A stretch of DNA of 64,000 nt from Lachancea kluyveri NRRL Y-12651 (GCA_000149225.2 CM000692.1:248001-312000), one strand, 5' to 3'. Shown: positions 10,266 through 20,298, counted from the stretch's first letter. Made by a program: numbers and translations. Notes: a model not told the origin generated them from the letters alone.

Positions 10266-11807
10266 ATGTCCTCCGCATCAGATGAAGATGTCAATAAGGC
10301 CTTGGAGTTTAAAAACCAAGGCAATGTCTTTATAAAGGGCAAAAACTTTTCTAAAGCAGCAGAACTGTACTCCAAAGCCATTGAATTGGACGGCACCCAA
10401 TCCATCTACTTCTCTAATAGAGCATTTGCTCACTTGAAGTTGGACAATTTCCAAACAGCACTAAATGATTGTAACAAAGCTATCGAGTTGGACCCCAAAA
10501 ATGTCAAAGCTTACCACAGACGTGGTCTTTCCTATATTGGTTTGTTGGAGTTTAACAAAGCCCGTAAAGATTTGAAAATTGTGTTACGAGCAAAACCAAA
10601 TGAACCTGTAGCCACAAGAGCACTAGATGTTTGTGAAAGGGTTATCAGGAAAGAAAAGTTTGAAAAAGCTATTAGTGGTGGTTCCGACGCTGTTACAGTG
10701 AATGTTTGTGAGAAACTTAACCTTTCTTCTTTTGAAGGTAATGCAGACATGGTCAAGTATGATGGTATTGAGCTAGAAATCAAACAGTTGACCGATCAGA
10801 AGGATGCTTTTGCAGGCGCTTCCATAGAGAACATGTCTCAAGAATTTATCTCTTACATGGTGAATGATGTTTTTTTGAAAGGTAACAACTTGCCCAAAAA
10901 GTATGTCGCTGCCATTGTATCTCATGCAGAACGTTTGTTTCGTCAAGAACCTACCGTGGTTGAATTATCTAATGTTGGAGAGATAGACGTAAAGATATCT
11001 GTGTGTGGTGACACGCACGGTCAATTTTACGATGTTTTGAACATTTTCCGCAAGTTTGGAAAGTTGGGTCCCAAACATACCTATCTGTTTAATGGTGACT
11101 TCGTAGATCGTGGCTCATGGTCTTGTGAAGTGGCCATTCTATTTTACTGTTTGAAGATCCTATTCCCTAACAACATATACTTGAACAGGGGTAACCATGA
11201 GACAAATAACATGAACAAAATCTACGGTTTTGAGGATGAGTGCAAATACAAGTACTCGCCACGTATCTTTGATATGTTTTCTCAAAGTTTTGAAAGCTTA
11301 CCACTGGCTACACTGATTAACAAAAAATACCTGGTAATGCATGGTGGGTTAAGTAGTGACACTACTTTGTCTATGGATGACTTTAAAAAAATTGACAGAT
11401 TTTCTCAACCACCAAGAGAAGGACCCTTTATGGAACTGTTATGGTCTGATCCTCAAGTATCAGATGGTTTAGGTCCATCCCAGCGTGGTTTAGGTTATGC
11501 TTTTGGGCCGGATATTACGGCTGGATTTCTGTCCAAGAATAAGTTGAGCAAAATATTTAGATCCCACGAAGTCAGAATGAACGGTGTCGAGTTTGAACAT
11601 AATAATAAACTGGTTACCGTTTTCAGTGCGCCAAATTATTGCGATGCACAGGCTAACCTTGGAGGTATCATCCACGTTGTTCCAGGTGAAGGTGTATTGT
11701 ACCAAAACGGTAACGATGACGAGGATTTGATTGTAGAAACCTTTGAAGCTGTGGAGCATCCTGACGTTAAGCCAATGGCATACTCCAACGGTGGGTTGGG
11801 ATTCTAA
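10266..11807 (+). CDS. PPT1: Serine/threonine protein phosphatase 5 with TPR domain
   Basis: The 513-residue protein is the same length as S. cerevisiae Ppt1 (YGR123C), a PP5-type phosphatase that dephosphorylates Hsp90. I start at the ATG at 10266 (MSSASDED), not the in-frame TTG two codons upstream. Three TPR motifs fill about residues 8-113 (for example GNVFIKGKNFSKAAELYSKA). They are followed by a linker and the PPP catalytic domain, with metal and active-site motifs GDTHGQ (~248), GDFVDRG (~277) and RGNHE (~308). The C-terminus FEAVEHPDVKPMAYSNGG is the conserved autoinhibitory end. It sits between NOC4 and RRP15, whereas in S. cerevisiae PPT1 is on chromosome VII; this interleaving is typical of a non-duplicated gene order. 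Confidence 0.96.
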   Translation: MSSASDEDVNKALEFKNQGNVFIKGKNFSKAAELYSKAIELDGTQSIYFSNRAFAHLKLDNFQTALNDCNKAIELDPKNVKAYHRRGLSYIGLLEFNKARKDLKIVLRAKPNEPVATRALDVCERVIRKEKFEKAISGGSDAVTVNVCEKLNLSSFEGNADMVKYDGIELEIKQLTDQKDAFAGASIENMSQEFISYMVNDVFLKGNNLPKKYVAAIVSHAERLFRQEPTVVELSNVGEIDVKISVCGDTHGQFYDVLNIFRKFGKLGPKHTYLFNGDFVDRGSWSCEVAILFYCLKILFPNNIYLNRGNHETNNMNKIYGFEDECKYKYSPRIFDMFSQSFESLPLATLINKKYLVMHGGLSSDTTLSMDDFKKIDRFSQPPREGPFMELLWSDPQVSDGLGPSQRGLGYAFGPDITAGFLSKNKLSKIFRSHEVRMNGVEFEHNNKLVTVFSAPNYCDAQANLGGIIHVVPGEGVLYQNGNDDEDLIVETFEAVEHPDVKPMAYSNGGLGF

Positions 11808-12020
11808 ACCTTGAAGTGGAAGCGGGCAATCTAAAAGAGAAAGAAAAACTAGTACAAATTATTTCGCTGCTCATTTGTAATAATAAGCATTTAAAAACTC
11901 TGTAAAAAATACCCTGTAAAAATTTATGTAAAAAAATTCTATATCTTATATATCTTATTCACTATAACACTCTTTGCATTAAAATAAAAAAAATGCCCTC
12001 AAGGAGATTATCTCCAAAAA

Positions 12021-12092
12021 CACTCACGCTGGGGGTCGAACCCAGAATCTTCTGATTAGAAGTCAGACGCGTTGCCATTACGCCACGCAAGC
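12021..12092 (-). tRNA. tRNA-Arg (anticodon TCT)
   Basis: The minus strand gives a 72-nt cloverleaf nearly identical to S. cerevisiae tRNA-Arg(UCU). It includes the D-arm GGCGTAATGGCAACGC, the anticodon arm CTGACTTCTAATCAG and the T-arm TGGGTTCGACCCCCA. There is no intron. It lies between the convergent 3' ends of PPT1 and RRP15. Unlike the other three tRNA genes here, it has no adjacent LTR. Confidence 0.96.
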
Positions 12093-12271
12093 AGTTTTTA
12101 TATTCTCATATAACTCCATCTTAATATCAGCTTAAGTTACAATCATGTGACTCGTAAATTCAAGTAATAATTTGTTATTACTTGAGGTCTGTCTTTACAT
12201 GGCTCAGGTTTAACTTACAGTTATTTTTTAGGTTCTGTTAATTACGTATTTTACAAAATGCAAAAGGCTAT

Positions 12272-13081
12272 CTAAGAATCACCAGCAGCCTTAACCAAGT
12301 CCAAAAATTTTTCCTTCGACACCTCGGTTATTAACTCTTTTCTCTCAGTTCTGTTTCTTACACTGCCCAACTTTTCAGAGGCTTCCTTGTCGGTTTTCAC
12401 TTGAGTGGACAAAATGGCGTTGAATAACTTCACTACACCTTTTTGTGCAATTTTTCTCAGTTTTCTTTCCTTTTCTAACACATTTCTGATTTCCTCACCA
12501 TTATCGGTGTCTATAGAAGAAGTTGGAATAATATCTTTCTTTCTGGCTTTGTTCAAGAGCTTTTTCTTTTCGGCTAATAGCTCTCTTTTGGCCTTTTGTT
12601 CCAATTTTTGGGATTCGTTTTGCTTTAAAACTTTCTTGTTCCTTGCCATAATAGGGTCTTTACGATCATACGCTTTTAAATGTGAAGATAGAATTGCGTT
12701 GACAGCGGTAGAGAAACCGCTAGATCCATCATCATGTTTGCTGTTCTTTGACTTCTTCTTCTTTGGAAATTCGTCGTCCTCTTCACTGCTGTGAGATTCA
12801 TCATCTTCTGAGGACACTTGATCAAGATCGAGTTCGTCACCTATTTCATGTTCGCTGCCAGATTCCTCTTCACTAGACTCTTCCTTACCGGTCTCTTCTT
12901 CGCTAGAGTTCTGCTCAGCAGATTTATCTTCGCTAGGTTTCTCCATTTCATCATTTTTTGTAATCTTTCTCTTCAATTCAGCTTGTTCGACGTTGGAGCC
13001 TTTTTCAACTGGCTTAACCTTTTTATTATTTAGCTTGAGCTTCTTATTGGTCTTCAAAGACATTTTACCCTTGGAACTCAT
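12272..13081 (-). CDS. RRP15: Ribosomal RNA-processing protein Rrp15
   Basis: The 269-residue protein matches Rrp15 (YPR143W, about 250 aa), a nucleolar factor needed for 60S precursor (27S rRNA) processing. The N-terminal half is low-complexity, Lys-rich and then acidic, with repeated SSEEE clusters (about residues 45-105). The conserved Rrp15p domain follows, with [28 protein letters not shown], a basic coiled segment, and [26 protein letters not shown]. It is divergent from KAR3, as YPR143W and YPR141C are. PAC and RRPE sites lie 55-75 bases upstream of the ATG. The second Met (residue 7) is an alternative start. Confidence 0.93.
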   Translation of the reverse strand: MSSKGKMSLKTNKKLKLNNKKVKPVEKGSNVEQAELKRKITKNDEMEKPSEDKSAEQNSSEEETGKEESSEEESGSEHEIGDELDLDQVSSEDDESHSSEEDDEFPKKKKSKNSKHDDGSSGFSTAVNAILSSHLKAYDRKDPIMARNKKVLKQNESQKLEQKAKRELLAEKKKLLNKARKKDIIPTSSIDTDNGEEIRNVLEKERKLRKIAQKGVVKLFNAILSTQVKTDKEASEKLGSVRNRTERKELITEVSKEKFLDLVKAAGDS

Positions 13082-13134
13082 TGGATATCGTTCTTTGATG
13101 GTCTATAATTGATAGGAGTTTTGATAGTTGTGAG

Positions 13135-13154
13135 CTCATCGCTTAAAATTTTTC
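13135..13154 (-). promoter_or_regulatory. PAC and RRPE motifs upstream of RRP15
   Basis: CTCATCGC (13135-13142, PAC read on the minus strand as GCGATGAG) is immediately followed by AAAATTTTTC (13145-13154, RRPE). Both are within 75 bases of the RRP15 start codon. Confidence 0.75.
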
Positions 13155-13404
13155 AGCGAATTTCTTTTTCATCTATACGTATCATACTTAACGATGATAC
13201 GCGAAACGCATATGAAACTGATCAAGCTTACTTTTATACTCTTAATACAATTCTGGACCAAAGAGTAGTATCCTAACCAGCAATACGAGATAGTTTTTGT
13301 GGGTATTATACTGGAATTTTAAGGTATAAATTGCCGGAATACATAGAAACCTTCGTAAGTGTTTCTCTCTTTGTTTTCCTCATTTGACAAGCGCTAGAGA
13401 AAAC

Positions 13405-15525
13405 ATGGATTATCAAATACCCACAACACCGACCAAAAACACCTATCCAAAGAATGCTAATGCCACTCCATCTAAAATTCCTTCACCATCTGGTACTAAT
13501 TCACCCAAGTATCGTAAAAGAAGTATTTCTCCACCCCAAATGACAACAACCGAACAACTAGATTTACTTGCACATACAAAATCACATTATGGGAAGGCAA
13601 TGCCTTCTACTTCCTCTTCCTCACACATGACCTCTTTTTATAGGGAAAATATTAAAGAGTTGAACCAGTTACAAGAACGCATGTTTCACAAGAAAGCCAG
13701 ACTGGATGAACTGAAGGACGAAATGGCGGATTATAAGGAGAGATTTAATTCCTTAGAGCTTAAGCTAGAAGCATTGAAGGAGGAGAAGCATGTTAAATCA
13801 CAACAGATAAAGCTAAAGCAAAATGAACTAGATAGGCTGATTCAAGAATTGCGGACAAAAGAGAAGTTTATGTCTCAGGGCCATGAGTTACAACTACAGC
13901 AACTAAAAGTGAAAAATGCAGCAGAGATCAATTCTTTAGAGGGCAAGTATAAGACAAAGATTGATACCTTAAAGTATGAAAAGATTAAAAAGGTTGAAAT
14001 AAAGCGCGATGAACTATTGAAAGAGGTGGAAGAAATAAATGCCCAGATTTTGGCTAATGACCGTATTTTGTCGCAGCTATTAGATGACTGCAAATTAAAG
14101 CATAGTAATGACAAGGAAATTTGGTTAAGAGAGTACCAGCATATCTGGACAGATACATTAAAGGAGAATGAAGCTTTATCGCTAGAGCTTTCTAACTTAG
14201 AAACTACTATCGACCAGAATCTACGTCCCGAGCTGGACGAAAATCTTGAAAGCTTAGACAAATTGAAGGAAGAATTTGCTGAGCTTCAGAGACACTTGAA
14301 GGATACACAAGATCATAATTCACATCTTTATTCTCAAATCAACACAACAAAGGCCGATATAGTAACAACATGTGATAAGAAAGTGGAGTTGGAGGAATAC
14401 GTGCAGCACTCTACTGCAGAACTAGCACAAATTAGAGAAATTTTGATAAAGGAGGAAACCATGAGACGAAAATTACACAATGAATTGCAAGAATTAAGAG
14501 GTAATATCCGTGTCTTTTGTAGGATACGACCCTTGTTGCAGGGTGAAGGTTCTGAGAGTTGTCATGTACATATTAACCTATTCAATGACGATGAGGGTAC
14601 ACAGTCGATGAACATAACCCGTGACTCCAAGAAACATGAATTTAAATTTGATAAGATTTTTGACCCAGAGAATTCTAACGATGACATATTTGAGGAAATT
14701 CGTCAGCTGGTACAGAGTTCGTTGGATGGATACAACGTTTGCATTTTCGCGTATGGCCAGACTGGGTCAGGTAAAACATACACCATGTTGCATCCACAGA
14801 ATGGTATGATCCCATCTACTTTGGATCACATTTTTCAATGGATACATTTGCTGAAAGAACGTGGTTGGGAGTATGAGATTAGCAGTCAATTTATTGAAAT
14901 TTATAATGAGACAATAATTGATTTACTAAGAGGGCTAAATAATGACACTGAAGATATCACTGAGAGCTTGAAGCACGAAATCAGGCATGATCAAGAATCA
15001 CAAACAACACATGTTACCAACGTTACCACCTGTAAATTGACCGACCGTGACATGGTGGATACCCTGCTGAAACGTGCCGCCAAGCTGAGATCTACTGCAG
15101 CAACTGGTTCCAATGAAAGATCCTCAAGATCACATAGCGTCTTTATCATAAAGTTGCGTGGTTATAACAGTAACACTGGAGAAGAATGTCAGGGGACTTT
15201 GAACCTAGTAGATCTGGCAGGCTCAGAAAGAATCAATGCGTCTCAGGTTACGGGTGATAGGTTAAGAGAAACCCAGAATATCAATAAATCTTTGAGTTGC
15301 CTTGGTGACGTGATACACGCGCTAGCTAGTCCAGATGCCTCAAAGAGACACATCCCGTTCAGAAACTCTAAGCTGACGTACTTGTTACAGTACTCTCTCT
15401 TGGGTGATTCTAAAACGTTGATGTTTGTGAATATTTCACCATGTTTAGATCATTTTAATGAGACTTTGAACTCTTTGAGATTTGCGTCGAAGGTTAATTC
15501 AACTAGGATGACTAAAAGAATATAG
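13405..15525 (+). CDS. KAR3: Minus-end-directed kinesin-14, Kar3
   Basis: The 706-residue protein matches Kar3 (YPR141C, 729 aa), the kinesin-14 used in karyogamy, spindle assembly and spindle positioning; it works as a heterodimer with Cik1 or Vik1. The start is the ATG at 13405; the open frame extends seven codons upstream to a TTG. The first ~80 residues are Pro/Ser/Thr-rich with TPTK motifs. A long coiled coil covers about residues 90-360, and the C-terminal motor begins at GNIRVFCRIRPLL (366). The P-loop GQTGSGKT is at 451-458, switch I is NERSSRSHS and switch II is LVDLAGSER (601-609). A motor at the C-terminus fits minus-end motility. Confidence 0.97.
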   Translation: MDYQIPTTPTKNTYPKNANATPSKIPSPSGTNSPKYRKRSISPPQMTTTEQLDLLAHTKSHYGKAMPSTSSSSHMTSFYRENIKELNQLQERMFHKKARLDELKDEMADYKERFNSLELKLEALKEEKHVKSQQIKLKQNELDRLIQELRTKEKFMSQGHELQLQQLKVKNAAEINSLEGKYKTKIDTLKYEKIKKVEIKRDELLKEVEEINAQILANDRILSQLLDDCKLKHSNDKEIWLREYQHIWTDTLKENEALSLELSNLETTIDQNLRPELDENLESLDKLKEEFAELQRHLKDTQDHNSHLYSQINTTKADIVTTCDKKVELEEYVQHSTAELAQIREILIKEETMRRKLHNELQELRGNIRVFCRIRPLLQGEGSESCHVHINLFNDDEGTQSMNITRDSKKHEFKFDKIFDPENSNDDIFEEIRQLVQSSLDGYNVCIFAYGQTGSGKTYTMLHPQNGMIPSTLDHIFQWIHLLKERGWEYEISSQFIEIYNETIIDLLRGLNNDTEDITESLKHEIRHDQESQTTHVTNVTTCKLTDRDMVDTLLKRAAKLRSTAATGSNERSSRSHSVFIIKLRGYNSNTGEECQGTLNLVDLAGSERINASQVTGDRLRETQNINKSLSCLGDVIHALASPDASKRHIPFRNSKLTYLLQYSLLGDSKTLMFVNISPCLDHFNETLNSLRFASKVNSTRMTKRI

Positions 15526-15810
15526 ATCATATACCTTTACATAACAATAGGATCCAATCGCATTACATCAAATCGAGTTTCCACAAGTATAAAATTTGGG
15601 GCCAACAAGATAATTACGCCACCAGATTTTTCTGAAGAATTTTTTTTTTGCGTCCCGCTGTAGATGTCTTACACTCAATAATCGATATACTTGTTATGAC
15701 ATTTAAGTCTATGCCCTTATAAAACTAACCGTATAAAGCAATAATCATTGCAATTTAACATTAATGCACAACGTCCTTCTAGTGCAACATACAAGCTCCA
15801 CAATTGAAAA

Positions 15811-16269
15811 ATGAAGGTGTGTGAATTTTGTGAAACTTCTCCCAGTCAATATACTTGTCCGTATTGCAAGGCAGATTACTGCTCATATTTATGTTTCCAA
15901 TCAAAAAAGTTGCATGGATCGTGTATAGAAAACTTTGCTCGAAGGGAAGTTACCGAACAGATGGAACTTAGAAACAAGACCAGTAGTACCAAAGATAGAG
16001 TGAAGTTGCTGCAAAAGTTAAGAAATTTTAATGATACAAGTACGTGGAAGTATCGGCTTGAAAATCTAGAAAAGGTGGAACGGGAGTTAGAAGCACAGAT
16101 TAACTTGCCAGACGCTACACAAGAGGCTGAAGTTGAAGTGAAGGATTTAGAAGAGTATGTTAATGAGTGTTCCGTCGACGAACTTTTGGGCATGCTGGAT
16201 GATGGTCAGAAAGCCAGATTTGAAGAACTGGTACGAACGCAATACGATGTAATAGATACGAAAGAATAA
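15811..16269 (+). CDS. Small zinc-finger HIT domain protein
   Basis: A 152-residue frame with a clean ATG encodes an N-terminal HIT-type zinc finger. Residues 4-38 have the spacing C-x2-C, C-x2-C, C-x3-C, H-x3-C (CEFCETSPSQYTCPYCKADYC...). A charged, helix-prone region follows, with a short acidic motif (VDELLGMLDDGQKARFEELV) near the C-terminus. Proteins of this class (Hit1/ZNHIT3, Bcd1/ZNHIT6, Vps71, ZNHIT2) act in box C/D snoRNP assembly or in chromatin and R2TP pathways. The sequence matches neither Hit1 nor Bcd1 of S. cerevisiae closely by my reading. It lies between KAR3 and TAZ1, where S. cerevisiae has no such gene. Subfamily is undecided; a ZNHIT2-like or lost paralog is possible. 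Confidence 0.85.
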   Translation: MKVCEFCETSPSQYTCPYCKADYCSYLCFQSKKLHGSCIENFARREVTEQMELRNKTSSTKDRVKLLQKLRNFNDTSTWKYRLENLEKVERELEAQINLPDATQEAEVEVKDLEEYVNECSVDELLGMLDDGQKARFEELVRTQYDVIDTKE

Positions 16270-16413
16270 ACACTATAATAGTAATATTATTGAGACTATT
16301 ATTGCCAAAATTAGCTGATGGCTATGATGTATATATACAGGTAAAGCAGAGTAAAAATAAATAAATATATATATATATATACAATTTTGAAAGAATTCCC
16401 ACGCTTTCTCTCT

Positions 16414-17601
16414 CTATTTGTTGTTGTCGTGGTTATCATTATGCTGGGTTTCATAATCTTCGTAGTCCTTCAAAAATTTCTGCAACCGCCTAATGGCCCA
16501 GTTCTTTCCAATAAACTTGACTTCCGGATCAGATGCACCCTCAGTTTCAGTGTAACGTTTCCACCATAATGGTGATTTAAATCTAGGATCTTCTTCTGGA
16601 AAAGCACGCTCTTCGTGCCGGATCTTGGAGACATGTGCTCTAAGTTCTTGAGCTAATCTGCTGCGTAAATCCTGTGCCTCTTGGCCCGTCTTTAACTCTT
16701 CTGTCAAGTCAGTTGAGTGCTTTGGGTCATGGTATTTCTCGACAAGCAGTCTCCATTCCTTTCTATAACTCTCCAAAATGTTATCGTCTATTGGATTTCC
16801 GACTGTGACGTTGATCTCTGCACCGAAATTCCTTGGTAAGTAACGTTCAATAAGAGTTCCTGCTGCAGATTCGGGAGCAATTTTCTCGAATCCAGTACTA
16901 AAAATGGGAACGACAATTGGAGCCTTTGTGCTTTCTAAAATCATCCTAGTAATACCCCATTTGAAGTATCTCATAGAGTTAGAATGCGGTGGTAATAATT
17001 GCAAGACAAATCCCTCTGGATAAACGTGAACCCAAGATGGTTTGGAGCGGGCCACTGGCGGTATGTAATCGTTTTTTATTTTCTTAACCAGATCTGGAGT
17101 CTTGAGAGGTTCGATGCAGTGTGGAGTCCACTCCAAATCTAGTGTATCATCTGGAGATAGCAGTCTGATAGAAGCATCGATAGAGCCTTGGAAGGGTCCA
17201 CCGCCAAATCTTTCGGTGGAAAGAACTTTCCCCAAAGAAAAGAATGTAGAGAAAACTTTGTTTTGAAAGCAGACGTTATGAGCTCCCAGGCACCATCTGA
17301 TTTGGTCTAAATCGCGATAAATTCTCCAGGGAAATACACCCCATATGAAAGGATCGTCAACGACAGACATGTGGTTCATTACAGTCATTAAGCCTCTATT
17401 TTCTTTTACTGAGCGATCCATTGCATCTTCCAGCTTGTGGAAATTATTCAACTTTGTATTGTAACATGTTGATAGGACCAGTTTGGACACGCCAACAGTA
17501 AGCAAACAAACTCCATGAGAGGCATACTGCCAGAAGGTTGACTGTCTTGGATACTGTGCTAAAAAATCGTCACCTCTAATCAATACATCTGGTAACGACA
17601 T
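16414..17601 (-). CDS. TAZ1: Tafazzin, cardiolipin-remodelling lyso-phospholipid acyltransferase
   Basis: The 395-residue protein matches Taz1 (YPR140W, 381 aa), the mitochondrial transacylase that remodels monolysocardiolipin to cardiolipin. The PlsC-type acyltransferase block is clear: the catalytic HX4D motif appears as NHMSVVDDP (about residues 76-84). It is followed by FGGGPFQGSID, the glycine-containing VYPEGFVLQ motif and PIVVPIFSTGFEK. An N-terminal hydrophobic stretch (about 22-45) is consistent with interfacial membrane anchoring. It converges with the HIT-finger gene and is divergent from LOA1, another acyltransferase gene, as in S. cerevisiae (YPR140W/YPR139C). Confidence 0.95.
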   Translation of the reverse strand: MSLPDVLIRGDDFLAQYPRQSTFWQYASHGVCLLTVGVSKLVLSTCYNTKLNNFHKLEDAMDRSVKENRGLMTVMNHMSVVDDPFIWGVFPWRIYRDLDQIRWCLGAHNVCFQNKVFSTFFSLGKVLSTERFGGGPFQGSIDASIRLLSPDDTLDLEWTPHCIEPLKTPDLVKKIKNDYIPPVARSKPSWVHVYPEGFVLQLLPPHSNSMRYFKWGITRMILESTKAPIVVPIFSTGFEKIAPESAAGTLIERYLPRNFGAEINVTVGNPIDDNILESYRKEWRLLVEKYHDPKHSTDLTEELKTGQEAQDLRSRLAQELRAHVSKIRHEERAFPEEDPRFKSPLWWKRYTETEGASDPEVKFIGKNWAIRRLQKFLKDYEDYETQHNDNHDNNK

Positions 17602-17805
17602 GCTGCCTTTACTGCTGCTGCTACTGCTTCTGCTTCTGCTGATGTTGCTACTGCTTATCCAGTTCTGTTGATCTTAGCACATGCAAGTAAATGGCATCGG
17701 CTCTCAACATGAAAAAAGACCGTGAAATTTTTCATCAGGTGAAAAATAGTAACCGATAAATATGTACAAGTAACAACACTCGAGAGCAGTGTAAGGTTGA
17801 TCCAA

Positions 17806-18732
17806 ATGGAAAAGTTTACCGATTGGAGGGACAAGGGTACTGGTATAGCACCATTTTTGCCACAGACGCCCTTATTATCGCTAGAGAGTGGTGTTCGCAG
17901 AATTGCGAACAATGGAATCCTGGTGCTGAAACTAATAATCACCCTACCCTTGATATTGATATTAAGCTTACTGTACTGGACTCCGCTTAAAAAACCGCTA
18001 TGGAAGCTCTTATTGAAGCTGTTGTGCAATTTCCAGGTTCAAGTGACGTGCCAGGGTGTTAAAAAACGTGATTTGAGCTCAAAACATTTGCCGAGAAAAG
18101 GGCAACTGTACCTGGTAAATTATACTTCCCCCCTAGATGCTCTAGCCTTATATTTCAGCTCTCAAGGAGAACCTGTTTTTTTGATTCCCTATGCTAAAGA
18201 CAAAGACGTGAAGCTGTATAAATTAAGAGTCTTGGAGTTTATTCAATTTACCTTGAGGGGCAGTTTATTCGAAGATGGCGATAACTTCCCAACGATTGGC
18301 CAACTTTCAGATGTAGAAGACTATACAGCATTTTTGTTTCCCGAGGGTACTTCATCCAATGGCAAGAGTATATTACCATTTGCTGTGACTCAGGAATTCT
18401 TGGACGAATTTGTTGGCCAAGAGAAAGGTGTATCAAACAGTTTTTCCAATCCTCAGAATAAGCTTAGAGGGGATTGGGAATTACAGACGATCAGTTTGAA
18501 GGTGAACACTGTATTAGTGACACCATTGAAGATTGGAAGTTGGAAGTATCTCGTGAGAATGTCTTCAACAGGCGTGAACTACAAATGCAAGATTAGCGAA
18601 CCTACCAGTGGGAAAATCGATGAATTGCGTACTGTCATGTGTGGCGGTGATAAGTACAAACTTGTTGGTAAAGAACTAAATGTTGCATCAAAGAAGAGGT
18701 TCGTCAAGGCTTATGGTGACCGTAGACGTTGA
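17806..18732 (+). CDS. LOA1: Lysophosphatidic acid:oleoyl-CoA acyltransferase Loa1 (Vps66)
   Basis: The 308-residue protein matches Loa1 (YPR139C, 300 aa), an ER and lipid-droplet acyltransferase linked to triacylglycerol formation and vacuolar sorting. I use the ATG at 17806, giving MEKFTDWRDKGTGIAPFLP, which matches the S. cerevisiae start; the frame is open to a TTG three codons upstream. A hydrophobic segment (about 37-58) anchors it. The region corresponding to the acyltransferase NHxxxxD motif reads NYTSPLDAL, lacking the His. S. cerevisiae Loa1 has NCTSPLDAF there, so this is a family trait and not decay. FPEGTSSNGKS supplies the second motif. Confidence 0.94.
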   Translation: MEKFTDWRDKGTGIAPFLPQTPLLSLESGVRRIANNGILVLKLIITLPLILILSLLYWTPLKKPLWKLLLKLLCNFQVQVTCQGVKKRDLSSKHLPRKGQLYLVNYTSPLDALALYFSSQGEPVFLIPYAKDKDVKLYKLRVLEFIQFTLRGSLFEDGDNFPTIGQLSDVEDYTAFLFPEGTSSNGKSILPFAVTQEFLDEFVGQEKGVSNSFSNPQNKLRGDWELQTISLKVNTVLVTPLKIGSWKYLVRMSSTGVNYKCKISEPTSGKIDELRTVMCGGDKYKLVGKELNVASKKRFVKAYGDRRR

Positions 18733-18856
18733 TTGTTATTTACTGCTTGTTTTGGTATAATATAGATAAACATACTTTTATTGTCTCCCTCTCTCTCTTT
18801 TTTTTTTTTTTTTTTTTTCCTTTTCCTTACTCTCTCCTTGTAGTTTGTTTTCATTC

Positions 18857-20155
18857 TTAGAAATATTCAACTGCGTCTGTAGACGTGTTATGCGGACCAG
18901 CCGTGTTAGCCTCTCTCAAGCTTCCATCCTCAAACACCCATTTGGTGCCATTGACTTCTGGGGTTTTCCCTTGAGGCCATAGTTTTAAGATTTGCTGTCG
19001 GTCCCGTATGATAGGTTGAAAGGAAAGTTTTTCGTTAGTCTTGGTGTAACGGTACTGTAACAACATGGTTAGAGGAATGATAAAATCCTGAAGGGTATTG
19101 TTAAGAAGCGGATGTAAAGCACCCTTGTTGTACTTTGTAGGTGTACTAGGCACGTTTGTCTCGATACCTTTCTTACCGGAAAACTTCAGCTTTTGCTTTA
19201 GTTGCATACCTTTGAGGTCCGGTATTTTCCCCTTGAGTTTGTCCTTGAATTTCGTATCATGGATTAGCTTCAAATCCTTTGAAGAAAGCAGGCCTTGGGA
19301 AAGCGAGTCGACTGCACTGTTTAGCATTCCCAGTGCAACTCCGCATTGATCCTGTTTGTACTGGTCCATGGACAGCAACAGAAACGTCAAAGCATCCAAA
19401 TACCTGATCAGGTAGTGTACGTCCTTGGATAAATGGGTGGACAATAACTTTGTACATGAGTCTCTACAACCAATGCACAGCCTTGCGTACAAGGAGCTCG
19501 ACTTGGACAGTTCCTTCAAATCAGATTCCTGAAAATCCAGTAAAGTTTCATACCCTGGTCTTTTCGCTGAATAACCGTATAACTGACCTCTCAACTTGGA
19601 GACGGATAAGACGACAATCCCCAACTGTTGAAACAACGTCCAGCACAGTATATACGTCTGGACCTGGGTCAGAAGCTCTGTGGTACGAGGAATTGCTGAT
19701 TCCAGAAGGAACTGTAAAATCCCAATGGATTTCTTGTTGTACGAACCACTACGGGACCACGCCTCCGTGGAATTATCCGTGTATGCCCTCGTAAGCAAAT
19801 CCTGGGCCAGAAGTTGATAAAAATACGAAGCGTTGATAGAAGTTATAGTAATTTCGTTTTCCAGCACCGGATCCTGGGTGGTGGAATAGTAATAGTTCAA
19901 AAGTGCGTCCAAGTAGGTGATATGAGCATCTATCTTGGCGGTAACAGAAGAAGACGGGTCATTGGTTGAAGATAGCACGTTGGACCTCAGAAATGACAAG
20001 TCTGGAGGAATAGGTGGTTCGGAGGGGTCCAGAGCACACGGAGGTGAGTTTAACGGCAACATTGAGAGCTTTAGTCCAGAGAAACTTGGGCAGATGAAGC
20101 AGTTTCCCCTACTGCTGTTGTCACATAGGGAGGAAGGAAAGGAGATGGTGTCCAT
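18857..20155 (-). CDS. YGR122W: YGR122W-like BRO1-domain protein of the Rim101 pathway
   Basis: The product matches S. cerevisiae YGR122W (402 aa), implicated in Rim101 processing and pH signalling. It is helical throughout, with the Bro1-like pattern of TPR-style helices (LDALLNYYYSTTQDP, TTELLTQVQTYILCWTLFQQLG). A basic linker (KFKDKLKGKIPDLKGMQLKQKLKFSGKKG) precedes a conserved C-terminal block (FIIPLTMLLQYRYTKTNEKLSFQPI). The frame remains open to 20311 but the upstream part starts at a non-ATG codon and crosses CACGTG promoter elements. I therefore choose the ATG at 20155 (MDTISFPSS), giving 432 aa; a further in-frame ATG lies 32 codons downstream. It is divergent from the MEP gene, as YGR122W and YGR121C are. 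Confidence 0.85.
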   Translation of the reverse strand: MDTISFPSSLCDNSSRGNCFICPSFSGLKLSMLPLNSPPCALDPSEPPIPPDLSFLRSNVLSSTNDPSSSVTAKIDAHITYLDALLNYYYSTTQDPVLENEITITSINASYFYQLLAQDLLTRAYTDNSTEAWSRSGSYNKKSIGILQFLLESAIPRTTELLTQVQTYILCWTLFQQLGIVVLSVSKLRGQLYGYSAKRPGYETLLDFQESDLKELSKSSSLYARLCIGCRDSCTKLLSTHLSKDVHYLIRYLDALTFLLLSMDQYKQDQCGVALGMLNSAVDSLSQGLLSSKDLKLIHDTKFKDKLKGKIPDLKGMQLKQKLKFSGKKGIETNVPSTPTKYNKGALHPLLNNTLQDFIIPLTMLLQYRYTKTNEKLSFQPIIRDRQQILKLWPQGKTPEVNGTKWVFEDGSLREANTAGPHNTSTDAVEYF

Positions 20156-20220
20156 ATGTATACAGGAGATTCCAAAGTGGTATACACTTTCTACGGGTAC
20201 CTCAACCCCATATTCCCATA

Positions 20221-20298
20221 CACGTGATCCGTAAATAGGGATGCATATTTGTATTTTTCTGTCACGTGACAAAAGGCGCCGTGATGCGCGCTCACGTG
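20221..20298. promoter_or_regulatory. Three CACGTG E-boxes in the YGR122W/MEP divergent promoter
   Basis: CACGTG occurs at 20221-20226, 20263-20268 (in the palindrome GTCACGTGAC) and 20293-20298. These are binding sites for bHLH factors such as Cbf1, Tye7 or Pho4. A GATAAG (20479-20484, minus strand), the motif of Gln3/Gat1 nitrogen regulators, lies closer to the permease start. Confidence 0.65.
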
